Positions 56,093 through 64,000 of a DNA stretch of 64,000 nt are shown in pieces. Location: positions 124,001 to 188,000 of the forward strand of contig NZ_JAGJBY010000002.1 of assembly GCF_020010905.1 (NCBI RefSeq). Reading direction: 5' to 3'. Within the stretch, counting starts at the first letter, position 1. Each line of letters opens with the position of its first letter. The notes below the pieces were generated by a model that ran no database searches, was not told where the DNA came from, and saw only the letters and a program-made list of their open reading frames with translations. A program made the translations under genes and the position numbers. The stretch is from Streptomyces acidiscabies. Its GTDB lineage: Bacteria; Actinomycetota; Actinomycetes; Streptomycetales; Streptomycetaceae.

Positions 56093-56962
56093 TCAGCTCT
56101 TGACGGCGGAAGCGGACGCGGACGGGGTGGCGGAAGGCTTCGCCGGCGGGGTCGCCGCAGGTGAACTCGGCTGCACCGTACCGCCGTTGGCCTTCTTCAC
56201 CGCCGCAACGACTTCCTTCGCCGTCTGCTGCGCGAGCTTCATCAACTCGGCCGGGTCCGGGGCCTTGTCACCCGCGAAACCAGCGCCGTTGTAGTCGACC
56301 GTGACGACGACGTTCTCGGTGCGCGTCACCACCGTCTGCTGCTTGAAGGCGCCTTCCTTCTTCTTCTGGTCATAGCTGACGGCCGTCGCCGCGTCCCCTA
56401 TCCCGGCCGCCGCACTCGACTTGACGTTCGTCGCGCCCTGCACCGACTTCGCGTCGTCCAACTGCCGGGTGAAATACTTCTGCGCCTGCTGATCGGCGTC
56501 CCCGGCAACGGAGTTGGAGTCGAAACGCAGCAACGAGACGCTGAGCCAGCGGTACTGCGAGCCCTTCACACCGTTGTCGCTCAGGCTGTCCCAGGTGCAG
56601 CCCGAACGCGTGCCCACCTCGCCCGACGCCGACTTCTTGCCCGACTTCGCCTTCGGCACCGTGTCGTCGAGGGTGTCCTCCGACAGGGCCTTGCAGGCGT
56701 CCGGCAACGTGGCGTACACCGCCGCCTTCAGCGTGGGGGACGGGGAAGCGCCGTCCGACGGCGTCGTCGCCGTACCCCCCGAGGACGACTGCTGGGAGTC
56801 ACCCGCGTTCGCGGCGCTGCCGCCACCGCCGCCCGAGTCCGAGGAGCAGCCCGCCGCGAACAGCAGCACCGGGAGTGCCCCTGCCGCGAGAGCGCGGCTC
56901 AGGTTCCGGGCGCGCTTCGTCCGCCGGTCGTGCTGGTCATCTCGCTGGGCTCGTCGCTGCAT
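56093..56962 (-). CDS. DUF3558 family lipoprotein
   Basis: A 289-residue lipoprotein. ATG 56962 (MQRRAQRDDQHDRRTKR) has GAAGGA just upstream; ATG 56977 would add five residues. The lipobox is PVLLFAAGCSSD. After a Gly/Ser linker, a DUF3558-like domain starts at AVYATLPDACKALSEDTLDD; Cys residues at DACKAL and SGCTWD probably form a disulphide. The function is unknown. The adjacent paralogue (57100-57924) shares the same layout, so the pair arose by duplication. Confidence 0.85.
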   Translation of the reverse strand: MQRRAQRDDQHDRRTKRARNLSRALAAGALPVLLFAAGCSSDSGGGGGSAANAGDSQQSSSGGTATTPSDGASPSPTLKAAVYATLPDACKALSEDTLDDTVPKAKSGKKSASGEVGTRSGCTWDSLSDNGVKGSQYRWLSVSLLRFDSNSVAGDADQQAQKYFTRQLDDAKSVQGATNVKSSAAAGIGDAATAVSYDQKKKEGAFKQQTVVTRTENVVVTVDYNGAGFAGDKAPDPAELMKLAQQTAKEVVAAVKKANGGTVQPSSPAATPPAKPSATPSASASAVKS

Positions 56963-57099
56963 GGTTCCTTCACTCATGACGCTGGTGGTTCCTGCGGGTC
57001 TGAACGGGTCCGAGGGGCCACGGTACGCGGTGAAGAAGCTGTGCGGTCTCCTTTCGATCTCTTCGCGGACGGGCCTACGGCGGCTGCCCGGGCCGTCGG

Positions 57100-57924
57100 T
57101 CAGCCGAGCCTGTCGGCCAGTTGAGCCGCGAGTTTCCGGGCCTTGTCCTGCATTTCCTTACTGTCCGGGACCGTGCCGAGCGTCGCCGGCTGCTCCTCGT
57201 ACTGGACCGTCACGATCACGTTGGACGTGCGGAACGCCACAGTCACCGTGCGCTGCTTCGCCGTCGAGCCGGAGCTCGTGAGGGCGTCGTCGACGAACGC
57301 CTCGTCGCCCAGGTCGTCCAGGACGCGGGGCTGTACCTCTGCGGTAGGGGTGGTAGGGGAGGGGGACACGCTCGTGCTGGGGGAAGCGCTGGACGTGGGA
57401 GTACCACTGGGGGTGGGGGTACCGGGGGTACTTGAGGGGGAGGCCAGCGTCGGGCTCGGGCTCGGGGACACCGGGGCCGGGAGGTCCGCCGCGATCTGCT
57501 TCTTCGCGAACAGCGCCTGCGCCTGTGTGTCGTCGCTCACCGCGTTGTCGTACGAGACCACACGCTCGAAGTCCACCGACAAGTGGTCCGTCGCCGCCGT
57601 CGACTCCACCTTCCAGCGACAGCCCACCCGGCGGTCCGTGTCGTACGTCAGGGTGGGGGTACCCGCGTACGCCTTCTGCTGCTGCGCCGGGTCCATGAGC
57701 TGCTTGATGCCCGGCAGGAGGGCGTCCAGCGTGCCCCGGGCGACCGCGCCGCACGCCTCCGGGAGCGTCGCGTACCGGCCCGGCTGCGCCGCCGCGCTCG
57801 TCGTACCGCTGTCGCCCGGGTTCGAGTTGTCCGTCGAGCCGCCGTCGTCCGAGCCGCCTGTGCAGCCGGCCAGCAGCGCCACGAGGAGGGCTGCCGCGCC
57901 GGGGACGTACGCCTTGCGCTGCAC
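57100..57924 (-). CDS. DUF3558 family lipoprotein, paralogue
   Basis: A 274-residue lipoprotein with lipobox LLVALLAGCTGG and a DUF3558-like domain: RYATLPEACGAVARGTLDAL and RRVGCRWKVESTAATDHLSV. A Ser/Pro/Thr-rich low-complexity insert (SPSPTLASPSSTPGTPTPSG) sits in the middle, about residues 155-195. It is the sister of the gene upstream of it on the chromosome. Confidence 0.85.
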   Translation of the reverse strand: MQRKAYVPGAAALLVALLAGCTGGSDDGGSTDNSNPGDSGTTSAAAQPGRYATLPEACGAVARGTLDALLPGIKQLMDPAQQQKAYAGTPTLTYDTDRRVGCRWKVESTAATDHLSVDFERVVSYDNAVSDDTQAQALFAKKQIAADLPAPVSPSPSPTLASPSSTPGTPTPSGTPTSSASPSTSVSPSPTTPTAEVQPRVLDDLGDEAFVDDALTSSGSTAKQRTVTVAFRTSNVIVTVQYEEQPATLGTVPDSKEMQDKARKLAAQLADRLG

Positions 57925-58156
57925 GGGGGCTCCTTAAGCGAGGGGTTGTGCCGGTGGGGGGTTCCAGTGTCCCCCGGCGGGAATTTCGGTTGCCGGGGGA
58001 GGGTGGCACCTGACGACAATGTGTATCGCACGCGACACCTCGGACGCCGGTCCGGCATCCGTTTCGTCGGCTCTGACGCCGGTTTTGCGTATCCGGTCCT
58101 GGGGCGTTCTTTGTCGTGTTCGCGCGCTTTTCTGTTGCTGGGGGAATGAGGAAGTC

Positions 58157-59350
58157 ATGTCGTACGTGGAGATGCCGGGCGCGCGGGTGCCCATTCGGAT
58201 GTGGACGGACCCCGCCGCCGTCGAGGATGTCGCGCTCCAGCAGCTGCGCAATGTCTCGACGCTGCCGTGGATCAAGGGGCTCGCCGTCATGCCCGACGTC
58301 CACTACGGCAAGGGGGCGACTGTCGGGTCCGTCATCGCTATGCAGGGGGCTGTGTGTCCTGCTGCTGTGGGAGTGGACATCGGGTGTGGGATGTCTGCCG
58401 TGAAGACGTCGTTGACCGCCAATGATCTGCCGGGGGATCTGTCTCGGTTGCGGTCGAAGGTGGAGGCGGCGATTCCGGTGGGGCGGGGGATGCATGAGGA
58501 TCCCGTTGATCCGGGGCAGTTTCATGGGCTTGCCACTGCTAGGTGGGATGGGTTCTGGGAGCGGTTCGATGGGGTGGCGGATGCGGTGAAGTTTCGCGAG
58601 GAGCGGGCAATCCGACAAATGGGGACACTTGGGGCCGGCAACCACTTCATAGAGCTGTGTGTGGACACGGAGAGTTCCGTCTGGCTGATGCTGCATTCCG
58701 GTTCCCGCAACATCGGTAAGGAACTCGCTGAGCACCACATCGGGATTGCGCAGAAGCTTCCGCATAATCAGGGGCTTGTCGATCGGGATCTTGCGGTCTT
58801 TGTCTCCGACACTCCTCAGATGGCCGCCTACCGTAACGACCTCTTCTGGGCTCAGGAGTACGCGAAGTACAACCGGACGCTGATGATGGCTCTGCTGAAG
58901 GACGTCGTCCGCAAGGAGTTCAAGAAGGCGAAGCCGACCTTCGAGGCCGAGATTTCCTGCCATCACAACTACGTGGCGGAGGAGCGGTACGACGGGATGG
59001 ATCTGCTGGTGACCCGTAAGGGTGCCATCCGTGCCGGCTCCGGGGACTTCGGGATCATCCCGGGGTCCATGGGTACGGGGTCCTACATCGTGAAGGGTCT
59101 CGGGAACCCGCTCGCCTTCAACTCCGCCTCCCACGGGGCCGGTCGGCGGATGAGCCGTAATGCCGCCAAGCGGCGGTTCTCCGTCGCCGATCTGGAGGAG
59201 CAGACGCGGGGGGTGGAGTGCCGTAAGGACTCCGGGGTCGTGGATGAGATTCCGGGGGCTTACAAGCCCATCGACCAGGTCATCGATCAGCAGCGGGATC
59301 TGGTGGAGGTCGTGGCGAAGTTGAAGCAGGTGGTGTGCGTCAAGGGCTAG
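58157..59350 (+). CDS. rtcB: RNA ligase RtcB
   Basis: A 397-residue RtcB, which joins 2',3'-cyclic phosphate or 3'-phosphate ends to 5'-OH RNA using GTP and Mn. Start at ATG 58157 (MSYVEMPGARVPIRMW), with GAGGAA five bases upstream. Metal ligands lie in VGVDIGCGMSAV, GAGNHFIEL and LHSGSRNIGKELAEHHI; EISCHHNYVAEE and the guanylylated His in SASHGAGRRMSRNA are present. It reads through with no intein or break. Its stop is 48 bases from the homing endonuclease gene on the other strand. Confidence 0.93.
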   Translation: MSYVEMPGARVPIRMWTDPAAVEDVALQQLRNVSTLPWIKGLAVMPDVHYGKGATVGSVIAMQGAVCPAAVGVDIGCGMSAVKTSLTANDLPGDLSRLRSKVEAAIPVGRGMHEDPVDPGQFHGLATARWDGFWERFDGVADAVKFREERAIRQMGTLGAGNHFIELCVDTESSVWLMLHSGSRNIGKELAEHHIGIAQKLPHNQGLVDRDLAVFVSDTPQMAAYRNDLFWAQEYAKYNRTLMMALLKDVVRKEFKKAKPTFEAEISCHHNYVAEERYDGMDLLVTRKGAIRAGSGDFGIIPGSMGTGSYIVKGLGNPLAFNSASHGAGRRMSRNAAKRRFSVADLEEQTRGVECRKDSGVVDEIPGAYKPIDQVIDQQRDLVEVVAKLKQVVCVKG

Positions 59351-59876
59351 GAACGGCGATGGGCGCGGCGATTGTGGGCCGCGCCCATTTCTGTCGCTCA
59401 GTCCGGGAGTGGCACGATGCCGTGCAGCAGTTTCCAGCGGCGGTTCTGGCAAGGGCTCTGGGAGTAGCCGAGTTCAGCTGCCGCGTGGACGATGGTGGGT
59501 GCGGTGAGGAGAATGCGGTCCATTTCGGGAGTCCACTCGATGCGTGGGGGCTTGATTTTCATGCCTGCCGGACGGGTCCAGGAACTGAGCGAATCTGCGG
59601 CGTTCTGCTTCCGCTCCAGTGAGAGACAATCGGGGTAGTAGAGGTCGGCTGCCAGCTTCTGGGCGTTTTCTTTGATGTAGAGGATGTTGTAGATGTCGTC
59701 GCGGGCGTTGCGTTTGAGGGTGCGTTCGGCTCCTGTCACGTCTCGTGCGTAGTCGCGCAGGTGGGACGCGATGGCGGTGCTCGCCGTGGTGAGGGAGACG
59801 AAGGGGAAACCCTGGCTGGTGAAGCCGACCGAGCCGTCTGCGTCGATGAGGCCGCGTAGGTAGTCACGGAGCCTTT

Positions 59877-60626
59877 TCAGCGTTGACGCTCCAGGGTGAG
59901 GATGGCTGCGGCGATGGCGGTCATGCGATTGGGGCTGCAGCGGGCCCGGCGGAAAATGCGCCAGGACTTCAGCCTTGCGATGCTCCGTTCGACCGGTGCC
60001 CGTGCCGCTGACAGCGCCCGGTTGATCGTCTGCTGGGTCGTGGTGAGGTCCCGGTTCGGGAGCCGTCTGATCGGTGTGGTCACCCAGGGGCCGGCGCCAA
60101 TGTAGGCGCGGTCGGCGAGGATCGGAACGCCCTGGCGTTCGCAGATCCGGATGATGCGGTGGGTGCGGGCCGCGGTCAGGTCATGGGTGCGGCCGGGCAG
60201 CGCCGGCGAGATCCACAGCAGGTTGCCGGTGGGATCGGTCACGACCTGCACGTTCACGCCGTGGCGGCGGTGCTTCTGTGAGAAGTCGGCCCGGCTGTCG
60301 CCGACGCGGTCGCACTCGGCGAGGGTTCCGTCGAGCAGGACATGGTCGGGATCGGTCTCGCGCAGGACCCGCAGCAGTCCGGGAGCCCGGCCGGACAGGT
60401 GTTGGACGACGGCCTTGACGTAGGCGTGGGCGGTGCCGACGGATATACCGAAGCCGGCCGCGATCTGCGCGAGCGTGTCGTGGCGGCGAAGATAGACCAG
60501 GCCCACGAGGGCACGCTGGTGAGGCGGCAGCTTGCAGCGTCGGTCACCCTCACGGGTGACGATGAGCATGGATACCCACTCGACCAGAGCGTGCGGCAGG
60601 TCGAGTGCGGCAGGATGGGGAACCAA
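59877..60626 (-). CDS. IS transposase, DDE type (IS5-family)
   Basis: A 249-residue transposase. A helix-turn-helix (TLAQIAAGFGISVGTAHAYV) is followed by DDE residues in VLLDGTLAECD, ILADRAYIGAG and APVERSIARLKSWRI. The stop lies within the terminal repeat, as in compact IS elements. GTG 60626 gives VPHPAALDLP. The gene seems intact; its element carries a second IS upstream of the promoter side. Confidence 0.88.
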   Translation of the reverse strand: MVPHPAALDLPHALVEWVSMLIVTREGDRRCKLPPHQRALVGLVYLRRHDTLAQIAAGFGISVGTAHAYVKAVVQHLSGRAPGLLRVLRETDPDHVLLDGTLAECDRVGDSRADFSQKHRRHGVNVQVVTDPTGNLLWISPALPGRTHDLTAARTHRIIRICERQGVPILADRAYIGAGPWVTTPIRRLPNRDLTTTQQTINRALSAARAPVERSIARLKSWRIFRRARCSPNRMTAIAAAILTLERQR

Positions 60627-60720
60627 CAGGGCTCCTGCGCCGATGGGTTGAGACTTCGAACACCTCCCTCAACGGCGCGGGAGCCTTGTGCGTTGCGGTC
60701 CTCATCCCGACTCGGCCTAG

Positions 60721-61617
60721 GCCGTTTCGTTTGGATCACCGGGCGGACCAGAGGAAGATGCCTGCGATGTGGAGTCCGGCCAGGTAGATGGTGGCGGTCT
60801 TTTCGTAGCGGGTGGCGATGCCGCGCCATTGCTTGAGGCGGTTGATGCACCGCTCGACGGTGTTGCGCTGCTTGTAGGTCTCGCGGTCGAAGGCCGGTGG
60901 CCTGCCGCCCCGGCTGCCCCGACGTAGCCGGTGTGCGCGCTGGTCGGCGGGGACCGGGATCACTGCGCGGATGCCGCGCTTGCGCAGGTGCTCGCGGATC
61001 GCGCGGGAGGAGTACGCCTTGTCGGCCAGGACCAGGTCCGGCCTGGTGCGGGGCCGTCCTCGCCGGCGGGGAACGCGCAGGCGCGCCATGACGTCGGTGA
61101 AGGCGGGTGCGTCACCGGCCTGGCCTGGGGTGAGGACGAACGCCAGAGGCCGGCAGCGGGCATCGGCAGCGAGGTGGATCTTCGTGGTCAGTCCGCCGCG
61201 GGACCGGCCGATGGCGTGGTCGTCGGGTTCGCCGGCCGGGGCCCCTTTTTGCGGGCCCCGGCTGCGTGCTGGTGGGCTCGCACGATCGTGGAGTCGACCG
61301 AGACGGCCCAGTTGAGGTCCTCGTCCGCGTCGGCCTGGGCCACCAGTGCGGTGAAGACCCGCTCCCATGTGCCGTCGACGGCCCACATCCGCAGCCGGTT
61401 GTAGACCCCTCGCCAGTTGCCGTACTTCTCCGGCAGGTGAACCCACTGGGTTCCGGTCTGGAACTTGAAGGCGATCGCGTCGATCACCTCACGATGGTCC
61501 CGCCACCGGCCACCTCGCTTCGGCGTCCGGTCCGGGAGCAACGGCTCGATCCGCGCCCACTGCGCATCAGTCAACGGCACACCCGGACCAACGACCGACT
61601 GATCCAAACGAAACTAC
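60721..61617 (-). mobile_element. IS5-family element (IS427 group) nested in the first IS
   Basis: Inverted repeats GTTTCGTTTGGATCA (60724-60738) and TGATCCAAACGAAAC (61600-61614) are perfect over 15 bases. CTAG is duplicated on both sides (60717-60720 and 61618-61621), the target of IS427-type elements. Length is 897 bases. Confidence 0.85.
60736..61607 (-). CDS. IS427-type transposase made by -1 frameshifting
   Basis: Two overlapping frames: ORF A from ATG 61607 (MDQSVVGPGVPLTDAQWARI, with catalytic Asp in VSVDSTIVRAH) and ORF B ending at 60736 (GRSRGGLTTKIHLAADARCR; DLVLADKAYSS; NTVERCINRLKQWRGIATRY). They join at a slippery run, GCAAAAAGGGG on the minus strand near 61252-61242, by a -1 shift to a protein of about 290 residues. 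This is the known mode of expression for the group. A G/C-rich stem surrounds the slip site. Confidence 0.82.
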
Positions 61618-62308
61618 CTAGGTCACTCGATCAGTGGCCACTCTGAAAGAGCTCACGGTGCTCGTAGCGACCGTTCGGCGGGGCTATCGTCTTCGACTTT
61701 CGGCCGTAGGGCAGGCCGAGCTTGTTCAGTTTGGTTCTGGCTTCCAGGGAGCAGAGGCTCCAGATCGCCGCGGTGTGGACCTCGGCGAAGTTTGTGGAGC
61801 GGGTGCGTTCCCTGATGCTGGTGTAGTAGGGCGTCAACTTCTGGAAGCTGCGGAGCAGTTCGATGTCCTTGGCGCTGATCTCGACGTGCAGGCGCCCCTT
61901 CTTGCCCGCTCCTTGCGCGAGGTGGCCGTCCGCCTGCAAGAAGCCGAACATGTACGCGTACTCGGGGACCGTGAGGTCCATGAACTGGTGGGTCGTAGGC
62001 TCGCACTCAGCCATAGGGAAGCGTCAACTCCCTTGCTGGTCAGGCACTCTGCCGGGGTGTTGCCCGGCTGAGGGCCGTCGATCTGGTGTTGTGTCGCGAG
62101 CCTAGGTCGACTGTTCTTGGGTCGATCGAGTGATCGACGCGATTCACCCGTTCGGGTTAATGGTGGGTCGTTTCTTCAGAGGAACGTCCAAGGGGTTACT
62201 TCGCGTGGCGTACGGCGTAGATCATGACGAAGGCGATGATGTGGATGACGAAGAAGAAGTAGGCGAGGTAGATCCAGACCTGGCGTTCGTTCTTCGTTTC
62301 TCGGGCTA

Positions 62309-63186
62309 AGGACTGTCCCGTAAATGATCTTCGAGCTGTCTCGGGCGTGGTTGGCCGTCGTGCGGGCCGCTCGTCTATCCGGCGAGGGCGAGGTTGTGTA
62401 TCCGGGCGATGCCGAGCATGGCGTGGTGGACGCCATCGCCTTTGAGGCGGCAGTCGCGGAGGATCTTCCAGGTCTTCATGCGGGCGAAGACGTGCTCGAC
62501 GCGGGCGCGGACCTGCTTGTGGGACTTGTTGTGTGCTTCCTTCCAGTCCGGAAGGTCTTCGCCCTTGCGCCGGCGGTGGGGCATGACGAGCCCGGTCCCG
62601 GGATAGCCGCCGTCGGCGATCGTCATGGTCTTGCCGACAGCGGCTTTGGCGCCGGATTCCTCCCACGCCTTGCAGTCGTTGCGGTTTCCGGCGAGAGGCC
62701 GGCCCACCACGACGACCAGGCGGGTGTCGGCGTCGATGACGACCTGATGGTTGGTCGAGTACCGGTAGTTCTTGGACTGCTCCGCGACCGTGTGGTCCCG
62801 GGTGGGGACCAGGGTGCCGTCCACGATGAGCACGGTGTCCTTGGCGAACCGCTTGCGGGGCTGGAGCGCGAGCATCGGCCCGAGGTGGTCGATGATGCGG
62901 TCGGCTGCCGACTTGGACACCCCGAAGAGCGGGGCGAGCTGGCGCATCGTCAAGTTCGTGCGCCAGTACGCCGCGACCAGCAGAGCCCGGTCCTCCAGCG
63001 GGAGGCTCCACGGCCGGCCCTTGCGGACCGCATCCGCACCTTCGCGCCGCAGTACGGTCACCAGCTTGCCGAACAGGCGGGGGCTCAGCCCGGTGAACGG
63101 GGCTATCCAGGACGGCTCCGACGCCGTGATCACACCAGACACATCAAGATCATCTCACCCGTGACCAGCAGTTACGGGACAGCCCT
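62309..63186 (-). mobile_element. IS5-family element disrupting the small membrane protein gene
   Basis: Terminal repeats AGGACTGTCCCGTAA (62309-62323) and TTACGGGACAGCCCT (63172-63186) match at 14 of 15. A TA is repeated on both flanks (62307-62308 and 63187-63188). Length is 878 bases, one transposase gene. Confidence 0.85.
62375..63142 (-). CDS. IS transposase with HTH_Tnp_4/DDE_Tnp_4
   Basis: A 255-residue transposase. The N-terminal helix-turn-helix is MRQLAPLFGVSKSAADRIID. DDE residues lie in VLIVDGTLVPTRD, TMTIADGGYPGTG and RVEHVFARMKTWKI. It is more like the first IS transposase (59877-60626) than the frameshifted one but is a distinct element. ATG or GTG 63142 is used. Confidence 0.88.
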   Translation of the reverse strand: MSGVITASEPSWIAPFTGLSPRLFGKLVTVLRREGADAVRKGRPWSLPLEDRALLVAAYWRTNLTMRQLAPLFGVSKSAADRIIDHLGPMLALQPRKRFAKDTVLIVDGTLVPTRDHTVAEQSKNYRYSTNHQVVIDADTRLVVVVGRPLAGNRNDCKAWEESGAKAAVGKTMTIADGGYPGTGLVMPHRRRKGEDLPDWKEAHNKSHKQVRARVEHVFARMKTWKILRDCRLKGDGVHHAMLGIARIHNLALAG

Positions 63187-63305
63187 TAGGCGGCGGAGTT
63201 CTGCGGCGCGTTCCGGGGTGACCTCGGGGGTCGGTGCCTCGGGGGGTGATGTCGGGGCGTCCGGTGTGGGGTGGTTCGTGGGGCGGGGGTTCTCGTGGTC
63301 CGGCA

Positions 63306-64000
63306 TCAGAGTTCCCGGTGGACCTTTGTGTTGGAGGCCTGGGCTCGGGGGCGGAGGATCAGGAGGTCTACGTTCACGTGGCTGGGGCGGGTGATCGTCC
63401 AGGTGATCGTGTCCGCTACGTCGTCCGCGGTGAGGGGTTCTGCCACTCCCTCGTACACCTTTGCCGCCTTTTCCTTGTCGCCGCCGAAGCGGGTCAGGGC
63501 GAATTCGTCCGTCTTCACCATGCCGGGGGCGATCTCGATTACTCGGATCGGTTTGCCGACGATTTCCAGGCGGAGGGTTTCCGCTAGGACGTGGGTGCCG
63601 TGTTTTGCCGCGACGTAGCCGGCGCCGCCCTCGTACGTGCCGTGGCCCGCCGTCGAGGAGACGATCACGATCGTGCCGTCGCCGCTTGCCTCCAGCTTGG
63701 GGAGGAGGGCTTGGGTGAGGTTCAGGGTGCCGATGACGTTCGTCTCGTACATCGTGCGCCAGTCGTCCGGGTTGCCGGTTGCTACCGGGTCGCTGCCGAG
63801 GGCTCCGCCGGCGTTGTTGACCAGGACGCCGATCTTCTCGAACGCCGTTGCGAATTCGTCCACCGCCGCGCGGTCCGTGACGTCCAGGGTGTACGCCGTT
63901 GCTGCGCCGCCCGCGTCCGTGATCTCCTTCGCCAGCGCCTCTATCCGGTCCTCCCTCCTCGCGGTGAGGACCACTCGGTAGCCGGCCTCCGCCAGTTTGC
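63306..64000 (-). CDS. Short-chain dehydrogenase/reductase, 5' end outside the window
   Basis: About 230 C-terminal residues of a classical SDR. The segment starts inside the Rossmann fold (KLAEAGYRVVLTARREDRIE). LDVTDRAAVDEF, VLVNNAGGALGS (NAG motif), catalytic Ser in VIVSSTAGHG, and the Tyr and Lys of GYVAAKHGTHV are present. The end VDLLILRPRAQASNTKVHREL is typical of the YdfG/serine 3-dehydrogenase branch. It is coupled to the broken small membrane protein gene by a TGATG overlap. The start lies beyond 64000. Confidence 0.9.
   Translation of the reverse strand, partial: KLAEAGYRVVLTARREDRIEALAKEITDAGGAATAYTLDVTDRAAVDEFATAFEKIGVLVNNAGGALGSDPVATGNPDDWRTMYETNVIGTLNLTQALLPKLEASGDGTIVIVSSTAGHGTYEGGAGYVAAKHGTHVLAETLRLEIVGKPIRVIEIAPGMVKTDEFALTRFGGDKEKAAKVYEGVAEPLTADDVADTITWTITRPSHVNVDLLILRPRAQASNTKVHREL

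Larger units (their letters stand above)
59873..61648 (-). mobile_element. IS5-family element (IS112-like), itself carrying another IS
   Basis: The ends read inward as CTTTTCAGCGTTGACGCTCC and TTTCAGAGTGGCCACTGATCG, an imperfect inverted repeat (about 12 of 16). The element is flanked by GAGC on both sides (59869-59872 and 61649-61652), a 4-base target duplication. Without the nested IS and its duplication it is about 875 bases. The IS112 label is from memory of its size and layout. Confidence 0.8.
59398..62014 (-). pseudogene. LAGLIDADG homing endonuclease gene, split by nested IS elements
   Basis: The N-terminal part reads from ATG 62014, with YMFGFLQADGHL as the first LAGLIDADG-type motif, down to 61649. 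The C-terminal part, 59868-59398, contains RGLIDADGSVGF as the second motif and ends with a helical tail (IEWTPEMDRILLTAPTIVHA) and TAG-type stop. Removing the insertion and one copy of its 4-base target duplication (GAGC) gives one continuous frame, EHREL-RDYLRGLIDADG, of 278 residues. It is inactivated by the insertion. LAGLIDADG enzymes cut long target sites to spread their own gene. Confidence 0.88.
62196..63306 (-). pseudogene. Small one-helix membrane protein gene, broken by an IS
   Basis: The N-terminal half starts at ATG 63306 (MPDHENPRPTNHPTPDAPTS ... AAELRRL). The C-terminal half is ARETKNERQVWIYLAYFFFV and IHIIAFVMIYAVRHAK, ending at TAA 62196-62198. Taking out the IS and one TA gives a continuous 76-residue frame. 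The product resembles the small DUF6126-type membrane proteins of Streptomyces. Its ATG overlaps the stop of the SDR gene (TGATG), so the two were translationally coupled. Confidence 0.85.

Noticed and set aside
58157..59350. Idea that the homing endonuclease is an intein or intron of rtcB
   Set aside because: rtcB reads through with all active-site motifs, and the endonuclease gene lies outside it on the other strand.
59877..60626. Possibility that the two non-frameshifted transposase genes are copies of the same IS
   Set aside because: Their protein sequences and terminal repeats differ (TTTCAG... against AGGACTGTCCCG), so they are separate elements.

Overview
The window is high-GC actinobacterial DNA with GTG, TTG and ATG starts, ATGA-type gene overlaps and long high-GC shadow frames. 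The gene set places it in the chromosome core of a Streptomyces: bldN-rsbN, rex-hemA-hemC-hemD-hemB, a BldC-like regulator, the 32-residue bS22-type protein, lysS and argS, and a complete rrn operon. The core gene order matches what I remember of the S. coelicolor SCO33xx region read backwards; I could not check this by search.

Layout. (1) 1-3.7 kb: an ABC-2 exporter, proC and trpS, all peppered with frameshifts, then a tryptophan leader peptide and attenuator on the minus strand in front of trpS. (2) 3.7-9.5 kb: rRNA promoters, 16S, 23S, 5S and a terminator. (3) 9.5-27.8 kb: HAD hydrolase, MFS transporter, acuC, a phosphatase-like gene, the BldC-like regulator, bS22, an epimerase and acyltransferase pair, the anti-sigma/sigma pair rsbN-bldN, a HAD phosphatase, glutaredoxin, and the Rex-controlled tetrapyrrole genes with hemB. 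(4) 27.8-50 kb: accessory region with a DUF574-type methyltransferase, an ATPase, a secreted protease, a LuxR-type regulator, a secreted ADP-ribosyltransferase plus a lectin protein, an acyl-CoA oxidase with inserted repeats, an XRE/DUF397/HATPase module, and a three-gene operon of giant STAND-TPR protein, CHAT protease and alpha/beta hydrolase. (5) 50-59.4 kb: argS, a secreted protein, class I lysS, a DUF2637 membrane protein, two lipoproteins and rtcB. (6) 59.4-64 kb: a LAGLIDADG homing endonuclease gene broken by one IS that itself carries a second IS, a small membrane protein gene broken by a third IS, and an SDR gene running off the end.

The two most interesting systems are in region 4. 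One is a translationally coupled operon (49994 down to 42341) pairing an NB-ARC-like ATPase carrying about 28 TPR units with a CHAT caspase-like protease and a serine hydrolase, the layout of a sensor-protease-effector system. The other is a divergent locus (32542-38160) with a large LuxR-type ATPase regulator, paired direct repeats in the shared promoter, a pertussis-toxin-S1-like ADP-ribosyltransferase and a secreted ricin-type lectin protein, which together look like an A-B toxin. Everything here is read by eye; family names rest on motifs, not on database searches.
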